Below are positions 57,855 through 64,000 of a DNA stretch of 64,000 nucleotides, piece after piece. Position numbers and translations under genes: made by a program. Within the stretch, counting starts at the first letter, position 1; each line of letters opens with the position of its first letter. Source of the DNA: Acinetobacter kanungonis (GTDB lineage Bacteria > Pseudomonadota > Gammaproteobacteria > Pseudomonadales > Moraxellaceae); assembly GCF_009939195.1 (NCBI RefSeq), contig NZ_JAACKC010000006.1, positions 1 to 64,000 of the forward strand. Direction: 5' to 3'. The notes beneath the pieces were generated by a model, which was not told the DNA's origin, searched no databases, and was given only the letters and a program-made list of their open reading frames with translations.

Positions 57855-59042
57855 TTAAGCACGCTCTAAAAGAACAGCTACAGCTGGAAGTGTTTTACCT
57901 TCAACAAACTCAAGGAACGCACCACCACCCGTTGAAATATAACCAATTTTGTCAGCAACTTCGTATTTGTCGATTGCAGCTAAAGTATCACCACCACCTG
58001 CAATAGAGAAACCTTCAGATTCAGCAATCGCTAAAGAAAGCGTTTTAGTTCCTTCACCGAATTGATCAACTTCGAATACGCCTACAGGACCGTTCCAAAG
58101 AATGGTTTTTGAAGTTTTCAAGATTTCTGCAAACACTTGAGCTGTTTCTGGACCTACATCCAAAATCATATCGTTGTCAGCAACATCTTCAACTTTTTTC
58201 ACTACTGCTTTCGCAGCCGCTAATGAACCCAAGAAGTCGTCAAAGTTGATTTCGCTAGCATCAGCAACTACAACGTCAGTTGGTAGTGGAACAGATACTT
58301 TTGCAGCAATGGCTTTCGCAGTGTCGATTAAATCATTTTCGCATAATGATTTACCCACGTTATAACCCGCAGCAGCCAAGAATGTATTGGCAATACCACC
58401 ACCGACAATCAATTGATCACAAATATCAGAAAGTGAAGTGAGTACATCAAGTTTAGTTGAAACTTTAGAACCCGCAACAATTGCGACCATTGGCTTTTCA
58501 GGAGTTTGTAAGGCACGACCTAAAGCATCAAGTTCTGCTGCAAGAAGTGGACCTGCTGCTGCTACTGGTGCTAAACGTGCAACACCTTCAGTTGAAGCTT
58601 CTGCACGGTGTGCTGTACCAAATGCATCCATCACGAATACGTCGCAAAGTGCAGCATATTTTTGTGCAAGTTCAGGATTGTTTTTCTTTTCACCGTGGTT
58701 AAAACGGCAGTTTTCCAAAAGAACCACTTGACCCGCTTGAACTTCAACGCCATCAAGATAATCAGTCACTAACTGAACGTCTTGACCCAATGCTTCTGTT
58801 AAATAAGCAGCTACAGGAGCTAAAGATTGTTCAGCTTTTGGCTCACCTTCAACAGGACGACCAAGGTGTGAATACACCATGACTGCTGCGCCTTTTTCTA
58901 AAGCAGCTTTGATTGTCGGTAATGCCGCACGTAAACGTGCATCACTGGTAATCACACCGTTTTTAACAGGTACATTTAAGTCTTCACGAATAAGTACTCG
59001 CTTACCTGTTAAATCAAGGTCAGTCATACGCTGAAAATTCAT
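57855..59042 (-). CDS. pgk: phosphoglycerate kinase
   Basis: A 395-aa enzyme of lower glycolysis/gluconeogenesis. [40 protein letters not shown] and [11 protein letters not shown] (hinge and nucleotide site) are canonical. It is separated from fbaA by the lipoprotein gene, an arrangement common in Acinetobacter. Confidence 0.96.
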   Translation of the reverse strand: MNFQRMTDLDLTGKRVLIREDLNVPVKNGVITSDARLRAALPTIKAALEKGAAVMVYSHLGRPVEGEPKAEQSLAPVAAYLTEALGQDVQLVTDYLDGVEVQAGQVVLLENCRFNHGEKKNNPELAQKYAALCDVFVMDAFGTAHRAEASTEGVARLAPVAAAGPLLAAELDALGRALQTPEKPMVAIVAGSKVSTKLDVLTSLSDICDQLIVGGGIANTFLAAAGYNVGKSLCENDLIDTAKAIAAKVSVPLPTDVVVADASEINFDDFLGSLAAAKAVVKKVEDVADNDMILDVGPETAQVFAEILKTSKTILWNGPVGVFEVDQFGEGTKTLSLAIAESEGFSIAGGGDTLAAIDKYEVADKIGYISTGGGAFLEFVEGKTLPAVAVLLERA

Positions 59043-59179
59043 GTATAGCTCTCTGAATATTTAAAATCGGCACGATTTTAAATGATTATGCAGAAAAAGG
59101 TTAGCTTCTTTTGTATAAAAGCTGCCGAAAGCGTCAGTTTTGATTATGATATTGAAAAGCCACAAATTGATTCACTGTT

Positions 59180-59563
59180 ATGTCATTTCATCCAGATCCT
59201 CAAATTAACCGCTTAAACGTATTTGGCGAACCCTTAGCCAGTTGTTGTTTCGACCCAATTACCGGCTATTTTCGCAATGGGTTTTGCCATACTGCTACAA
59301 CTGATTTAGGGCAGCACACCGTATGTGCGCAAATGACTTCAGAGTTTCTTAATTTTTCACAGAAAGTGGGCAATGACTTAATCACACCTTTACCTGAAGT
59401 GGGTTTCCCGGGTCTACAACCTGGAGATTTCTGGTGTATTTGTGTGACTCGTTGGGTTGAAGCATATCAGGCGGGTCAAGCACCTCCGATTAAAATTCAC
59501 GCCTGCCATCAAGCCGTTCTTTCTTATGTTCCCCTGAATGTATTAATGGATTACGCCATCTGA
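59180..59563 (+). CDS. DUF2237 protein
   Basis: A 127-aa soluble protein. LNVFGEPLASCCFDPITGYFRNGFC and GDFWCICVTRWVEAYQAG match DUF2237, whose structures show a compact beta fold with no confirmed activity. TGATG overlap couples it to maf. Confidence 0.85.
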   Translation: MSFHPDPQINRLNVFGEPLASCCFDPITGYFRNGFCHTATTDLGQHTVCAQMTSEFLNFSQKVGNDLITPLPEVGFPGLQPGDFWCICVTRWVEAYQAGQAPPIKIHACHQAVLSYVPLNVLMDYAI

Positions 59564-60153
59564 TGAATACCCAAATCATTCTGGCTTCAAGTAGTCAGAC
59601 TCGCAAAGACTTAATGGATCGTCTTAAGATCCAGTATGAATGTGTTGTGCCTGATATTGATGAATCACCGCGTGGTGAATTACATGCCGATGATTTGGCT
59701 CGACGTTTGGCTTTTGAGAAAGCCAATACCATTGCTCAAAAACACCCTGACGCGATTGTGATTGGTTCTGATCAGGTGGCATGGCGTGAAGGTGCGCCTG
59801 ATATTTTTATTGGCAAACCCCTCTCCTCCGAAAAAGCCATTCGCCAGTTGCAAGCCAACTCTGACAAGATTGTTTATTTCAGTACCGCGTTGAGTGTCCA
59901 ACAATACGCTACAGGCTTTGAACAAACACTGGTCGAACACTACAAAGTCAAGTTCCGTAAACTGAGTATGGCCGAAATTGAGCGTTATGTTGCCGTTGAG
60001 CAACCACTGCATTGCGCAGGCAGCTTCAAATGTGAAAGTTTGGGCATTAGTTTATTCGAACAAATGATTGGTCAAGATCAAACCACTTTAATGGGCATGC
60101 CGATGATTCAGCTTTGCCAAATTCTCCGTCAATTAAATATTTTAGTTCCTTAA
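59563..60153 (+). CDS. Maf/YceF-type nucleotide pyrophosphatase
   Basis: A 196-aa house-cleaning enzyme. ILASSSQTRKDLMDRL (start), IGSDQVA and GSFKCESLGISLFEQ (YceF-type end, not the YhdE form) suggest activity on 7-methyl-GTP. Start overlaps the DUF2237 stop; the next gene follows by 15 bp. Confidence 0.9.
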   Translation: MNTQIILASSSQTRKDLMDRLKIQYECVVPDIDESPRGELHADDLARRLAFEKANTIAQKHPDAIVIGSDQVAWREGAPDIFIGKPLSSEKAIRQLQANSDKIVYFSTALSVQQYATGFEQTLVEHYKVKFRKLSMAEIERYVAVEQPLHCAGSFKCESLGISLFEQMIGQDQTTLMGMPMIQLCQILRQLNILVP

Positions 60154-60168
60154 TTTAGGCTGTATTTT

Positions 60169-61338
60169 ATGTCTCAACCTCTAGATGTATTAGGCGGCAT
60201 TACCGCTGAACAATTTCTTGCTGAATACTGGCAAAAGAAACCGTTACTTGTCCGTAACGCACTACCTGAGATTGCAAATATCTTAGAACCTAATGATGTC
60301 ATGGAACTGGCTTTAGAAGAGCATGTTACGGCGCGCTTGATTAAGCAGAAAGATAAAGATCCAAATCAATGGTCTGTGAAATCCTCACCTTTAATTAAAG
60401 GCGATTTCCAAAAAATGCCAAAACTTTGGACGCTATTGGTTCAAGCAGTCGATCACTACTCTTTTGATTTGGCTGAATTATGGAAAAAGTTCCCCTTTAT
60501 TCCACAATGGCGCCGCGATGACATTATGGTGTCTTATGCTCCAAAAGGCGGATCAGTCGGTAAACATTTTGACTTCTACGATGTGTTCCTTGTACAAGGC
60601 TATGGACATCGTCGCTGGCAGCTTGGGCAAATGTGTGATGCCAATACCGAATTTGTTTCTGGTCAACCTTTAAAACTTCTGCCTGAAATGCAGGTTGATT
60701 TTGACGAGGTCCTTGCCCCAGGTGATTTACTTTACGTTCCACCAGGTCTTTCACACTATGGTGTTGCAGAAGATGACTGTCTGACTTTCTCTTTTGGTTT
60801 CCGCATGCCAAACATGGCGGACATGATGGATCGTGTCAGTGACAAATTTGCAAGTAATGGCTTCTTAAAGAACCCAATGCTTGATATTCAACGCCAACAC
60901 AGCAGTGATATTGGACAAATCTCAAAGGCAGAGCTGGACTATTTAAAAGCGGAACTCTTACAACGCCTACAAAATTCAGCTGAACTGGATGATGCCATCA
61001 TGAGTTTAATGTCTGAACCCAAATATCCAGACAACATCCCTGAGCCTGATGAAATTGAAGCGGATGACTTACGTGAAATTTTAAATACAGGATATGAAAT
61101 TTTACTTGAACCGGCTTCTCGCCTAATCTACTCAGAACAAGATGCTGAATTATTGTTCTGGGCAAATGGTGAGCAAGTTTGTATTTCAGAAGAATTTACC
61201 GCGCAGTTAAAGCAGATTGCCGATGGTCAAGCGCTTCCTTTTGATCAAAGTTTTGATCATGAAGAAATTCTAGAAGATTTGGCTCAACTGATGAATGATT
61301 CCATTCTGATGATTCTGCCACCAGCAGAAGAAGAATAA
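60169..61338 (+). CDS. roxA: ribosomal oxygenase RoxA (YcfD-like, JmjC cupin)
   Basis: A 389-aa 2-oxoglutarate/Fe(II) oxygenase that hydroxylates an arginine of ribosomal protein L16. HFDFYDVFLVQGYGHRRW has the HxD iron triad start; a later His lies in GLSHYGVAEDD. A C-terminal winged-helix region ends the protein. E. coli YcfD is 373 aa. Confidence 0.9.
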   Translation: MSQPLDVLGGITAEQFLAEYWQKKPLLVRNALPEIANILEPNDVMELALEEHVTARLIKQKDKDPNQWSVKSSPLIKGDFQKMPKLWTLLVQAVDHYSFDLAELWKKFPFIPQWRRDDIMVSYAPKGGSVGKHFDFYDVFLVQGYGHRRWQLGQMCDANTEFVSGQPLKLLPEMQVDFDEVLAPGDLLYVPPGLSHYGVAEDDCLTFSFGFRMPNMADMMDRVSDKFASNGFLKNPMLDIQRQHSSDIGQISKAELDYLKAELLQRLQNSAELDDAIMSLMSEPKYPDNIPEPDEIEADDLREILNTGYEILLEPASRLIYSEQDAELLFWANGEQVCISEEFTAQLKQIADGQALPFDQSFDHEEILEDLAQLMNDSILMILPPAEEE

Positions 61339-61348
61339 TCTTCAAGCT

Positions 61349-61384
61349 AAGGGTATTAAAGTTGGATTTAATACCCTTTGTTTT
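61349..61384. terminator. bidirectional terminator between roxA and the sensor kinase
   Basis: A perfect 12-bp stem (61349-61360/61367-61378), GTTGGA loop and T-run. Confidence 0.92.
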
Positions 61385-61390
61385 TATCCT

Positions 61391-63268
61391 TTATTTTATT
61401 TCCAACAAGGCTTGCACCACGGTCTTTCCTCTTTCAGAGGTCACTTGTAATTCTGCACCGACACGCTCCAAACGCATCTTCATGCTACGAATACCAATAC
61501 TCATGCCATTCTGAAAATTACTTTTCACATCAAAACCCACACCATCATCCTCTATGGTTAAAATCAGTTGCCGTTCATAGGGAAATACCATGGAAACGTA
61601 CACGTGTTTTGCCTGACTGTGTTTAACCACATTGGTTAAACTTTCTTCAAGCACACGAATAAGCGTTAAACATTGTAAGGCTGTCGGTACATAACCCCAA
61701 TTTTGCGGGAAGGACCATTTCGATTCGATATCCAACTCTTCCATCAATTGGCTAAAGCGATGTCGAACGGGCGCTACCCATAAAATAGGATTTTCAGGTA
61801 CACGGGATTCCAAACTCGAACCACTGTCGATAATCTGTCTTAGATCATCCCTCAATAACTTCAAAATAGACAAAAATTGTTGATTCGACATATTCTGCTC
61901 TGCTTGATCAACAATAATCATGGAGCGGACCAAGGACGAACCTAAACCATCATGTAAATCATGTGAGAGATGAATCCGTTCCTGAAGTCTGACATTTTCC
62001 AGTTCAAGCTTATGTTTTTCGTTCATGCTGGAATACAAATCATCGCTGACCTGTTGTACTTTTTCTTCTAAACGCTGATTAAATTTTTCTATACGACGTG
62101 TGTTACGTGCCAGTTTCACACCCAAAATGAGCACCACAAATATCGTGATAATAGGTGAGGTATAAGGTGAGAGTGGCTTAATATCTTTATGTAATTCAGA
62201 ACCTAACAGTACCGTATCAAAAAGGGCACAGAATAAAATCCCAGTCAGGCACATGAGTAAAAATATATATTCTCTTTTTCTGGTTCTATAGGTCACATAA
62301 CCCAAGTAAATGTAGGTTAACAGAAAGAGTGCCACATACATCATGAAAATATTAATAAATACAGCAGTTAACCATTGGACTGGGGTAAAGAAGATGACAA
62401 GTAAGACAATTGCTGTGATTGCCCAAACAACACGTTCAACTTTGATCAGTTCAACTCGAATAAATCGGAGTAAATAGGTACAAAAGCACACCATATACAG
62501 CGCGAAAAAACTGATATTGGCTTGAGCAGCAAGAATATTATTGGCAAATGGCTTGGTTTCTGTGACGAGAATATTTGAGATAAATAAAACCCAAAGGAGA
62601 CAACTTAGAGCGAACCAAGCAAAAGTCGTTTCAGAACGTCTGAAGATCCAGATTGAAAAACACAATAAACCCAGAACCAAGGAAATAATGATGTTAATTT
62701 CAAATAACGTCCGTCGATTCCATATCTGTTGTTGCTGCTGATCATACGCCGCTTGTACATTGTGAAAAGAGACTGCGCCCAGACCTGCATTCTGAAAGGC
62801 ATAACCCGTCACATAAATGAGAAATTCATTTTCATCCGCTTTTAAACTCGAGGGTGTGAGTACCCAGTAACGCGGAATATTCCAGCTTTTGGACAAGGGT
62901 TCAACTAAATTCTTGTCTCTCCAGAGCACATTACGGTTGAAATACACTGCTCCCGCAGAATTAATATAGTCGATAGAGAAAGCAAAGGACTGGTTTAAAG
63001 TTCCAGATGAACAATCTGGTTTCCACAAAATTCTATACCAAACCCCGCCATTATACTGCGGCTCATGTTGTGACCAGTTATCAGGTAAATCGACCGTCTT
63101 CCAGCCAGTTTTAGGCACATGTTGAATCGAATCTGTTTTGACAAACTGAATTGGTTGAACCTGAATGGCACATTGCGGATTAATTGAAAAATATGATGCT
63201 GCGAAGACCTGCATATGAATGCAAGCCAAAGCAAGCATACAGAAACATCGCAGAATCAATTTGGTCAT
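61391..63268 (-). CDS. NarX-like sensor histidine kinase with 7TMR-DISM input
   Basis: A 625-aa kinase. A signal/first helix (about 1-24) precedes a periplasmic jelly-roll (about 25-175, GGVWYRILWKPD), about seven membrane helices (190-385), a coiled-coil (390-430), HisKA_3 with phospho-His439 (SHDLHDGLGSSL) and a HATPase domain (NVVKHSQAKHV, DDGVGFDVKS). This is the 7TMR-DISM architecture, thought to sense carbohydrates or envelope state. Start overlaps the regulator stop (ATGA), so the two are translated together. Confidence 0.88.
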   Translation of the reverse strand: MTKLILRCFCMLALACIHMQVFAASYFSINPQCAIQVQPIQFVKTDSIQHVPKTGWKTVDLPDNWSQHEPQYNGGVWYRILWKPDCSSGTLNQSFAFSIDYINSAGAVYFNRNVLWRDKNLVEPLSKSWNIPRYWVLTPSSLKADENEFLIYVTGYAFQNAGLGAVSFHNVQAAYDQQQQQIWNRRTLFEINIIISLVLGLLCFSIWIFRRSETTFAWFALSCLLWVLFISNILVTETKPFANNILAAQANISFFALYMVCFCTYLLRFIRVELIKVERVVWAITAIVLLVIFFTPVQWLTAVFINIFMMYVALFLLTYIYLGYVTYRTRKREYIFLLMCLTGILFCALFDTVLLGSELHKDIKPLSPYTSPIITIFVVLILGVKLARNTRRIEKFNQRLEEKVQQVSDDLYSSMNEKHKLELENVRLQERIHLSHDLHDGLGSSLVRSMIIVDQAEQNMSNQQFLSILKLLRDDLRQIIDSGSSLESRVPENPILWVAPVRHRFSQLMEELDIESKWSFPQNWGYVPTALQCLTLIRVLEESLTNVVKHSQAKHVYVSMVFPYERQLILTIEDDGVGFDVKSNFQNGMSIGIRSMKMRLERVGAELQVTSERGKTVVQALLEIK

Positions 63269-63951
63269 ATAATGCCTAAGGTTCTGGCAGCACTCACTGC
63301 CTTGGTCCGTTTAGAAACAGACAATTTTCTATAAATATGTTTAATATGACTTTCTACGGTATAGCGTGAAACAAATAGTTGTTCCGAAATTTCCCGATTA
63401 CTCAAGCCTTGCGCCACCAAGTCTAGAATTTCCTTCTCACGATTGGTCAAAGCTTCCATATCAGATGGCAAATTGTCATGTTCACTTTTATCATGAGTAT
63501 CTTCCTGCACCGCAATTTGTGCCAAAATTTCTCTAGCAATAAAAGGATCAATCGGCGCACCACCCCGCAAAATGCTGCGTATGGCCAATAGGACTTCCGA
63601 ATCATCGCGTTCTTTTAACACATAACCTGTTGCACCCGCCTTGATGGCGGAAAACAGGCTCGCTTGCGTACTCCAGGCGGAAATCACCAAAATTAAAGCA
63701 CTTGCATCGCGCTCTCTTAATTTTTCTATGAACTCAACCCCATTTCCATCTGGCAATCCCAAATCAACCAAAGCCAGTGAAATTGGGATTTCCTCCATTT
63801 TTTCGAATGCTTGTTTTAAGTTGGAGACAAAATGTAATGTCTCATTTTCATATCCCAGTTCAGTTAAAACTCGTTGAAGACGTTTTTGTATAATTGGTTC
63901 ATCTTCAAGAATAATTACAGGTACTGGTAAAACCGTTTCAATATCATTCAT
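63265..63951 (-). CDS. NarL/FixJ-type response regulator
   Basis: A 228-aa regulator. The receiver has E16/D17 (ILEDEP), phospho-acceptor D63 (ALVDLGLPDGNG) and Lys in YVLKERDD; the LuxR-type HTH follows (about 160-228, LTNREKEILDLVAQGLSNREI). The ATG at 63951 is chosen because GGGG lies 6 bases upstream; another at 63963 is in frame. It pairs with the overlapping kinase. Its targets are unknown. Confidence 0.9.
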   Translation of the reverse strand: MNDIETVLPVPVIILEDEPIIQKRLQRVLTELGYENETLHFVSNLKQAFEKMEEIPISLALVDLGLPDGNGVEFIEKLRERDASALILVISAWSTQASLFSAIKAGATGYVLKERDDSEVLLAIRSILRGGAPIDPFIAREILAQIAVQEDTHDKSEHDNLPSDMEALTNREKEILDLVAQGLSNREISEQLFVSRYTVESHIKHIYRKLSVSKRTKAVSAARTLGII

Positions 63952-64000
63952 GTCACACCCCATCTCTTGCTTTGAAATATACGCAGGTTTTCAAGATGAC

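Noticed and set aside
1..64000. CRISPR arrays, prophage or insertion sequences
   Set aside because: No regularly spaced repeats, transposase, integrase or phage structural genes were seen on either strand.
1..64000. tRNA or rRNA genes
   Set aside because: The intergenic regions were read for T-loop (GGTTCGAATCC-like) and cloverleaf patterns; none was found. Only a possible stable-RNA promoter at the left edge remains.

Overview
The window reads as an ordinary stretch of an Acinetobacter chromosome (Gammaproteobacteria, Moraxellaceae). The assignment rests on low G+C codon use, the Acinetobacter-type gene neighbourhoods (ftsY beside an M16 peptidase pair, rnd-ycgL-moxR-VWA, iscRSUA-hscBA-fdx, putP/lrp/putA, glnS-ppiB-lpxH, fbaA-lipoprotein-pgk), a PutA without a DNA-binding domain, and short intergenic repeats of a kind I associate with this genus. 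No database search was possible, so the species is left open. I see no phage, insertion sequence, CRISPR array or complete RNA gene. Nearly all of the DNA is densely packed protein genes separated by clear Rho-independent terminators.

Layout. 1-300: a strong leftward promoter-like element and leader whose gene lies off the left edge. 300-2650: a secreted DUF2057 protein and two tandem Frm2-like nitroreductases. 2800-7300: ftsY, a divergent pair of M16 zinc-peptidase-family genes, and a small membrane protein antisense to the end of the second. 7400-9300: small accessory proteins and a CBS protein. 9360-17140: a long leftward block with an atypical stand-alone trpB, a VWA/MoxR pair, ycgL, rnd, recR, ybaB and metZ. 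17270-21450: a PhaC-like hydrolase with a dehydrogenase, a small secreted protein, a HIT protein and a porin behind a striking PhoB-box array. 21490-28200: a MetF-like protein, two uncharacterised proteins, ppiD, hupB, a phasin-like protein and an SCP2/UbiJ-like membrane protein. 28260-33760: the Isc iron-sulfur assembly operon. 33800-40000: a membrane adenylate cyclase, a second HIT protein, mfd and a small gene.

40000-46730: proline catabolism, with putP, an Lrp-type regulator and putA. 46880-49930: trmA, a small orphan gene, and a divergent phosphodiester glycosidase / LRAT-like pair. 50080-55380: glnS, ppiB, lpxH, an HpaI-type aldolase, nfsB and a zinc-ribbon protein. 55330-59040: a DMT transporter, fbaA, a small lipoprotein and pgk. 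59180-64000: DUF2237, Maf/YceF and RoxA genes, then a NarX-like sensor kinase with its NarL-type regulator.

The most interesting non-coding signals are two phoA-like PhoB promoters (porin and fbaA-pgk lipoprotein) that share a 16-bp identical core, with a weaker third candidate upstream of an orphan 75-aa gene. Two perfect 12-bp hairpins split the isc operon into three segments, and an IscR-type operator lies over the -35 of its promoter. I do not see a clearly new multi-gene system. The strongest leads are the proposed Pho regulon, the lone trpB of an unusual subfamily, and several uncharacterised small genes.
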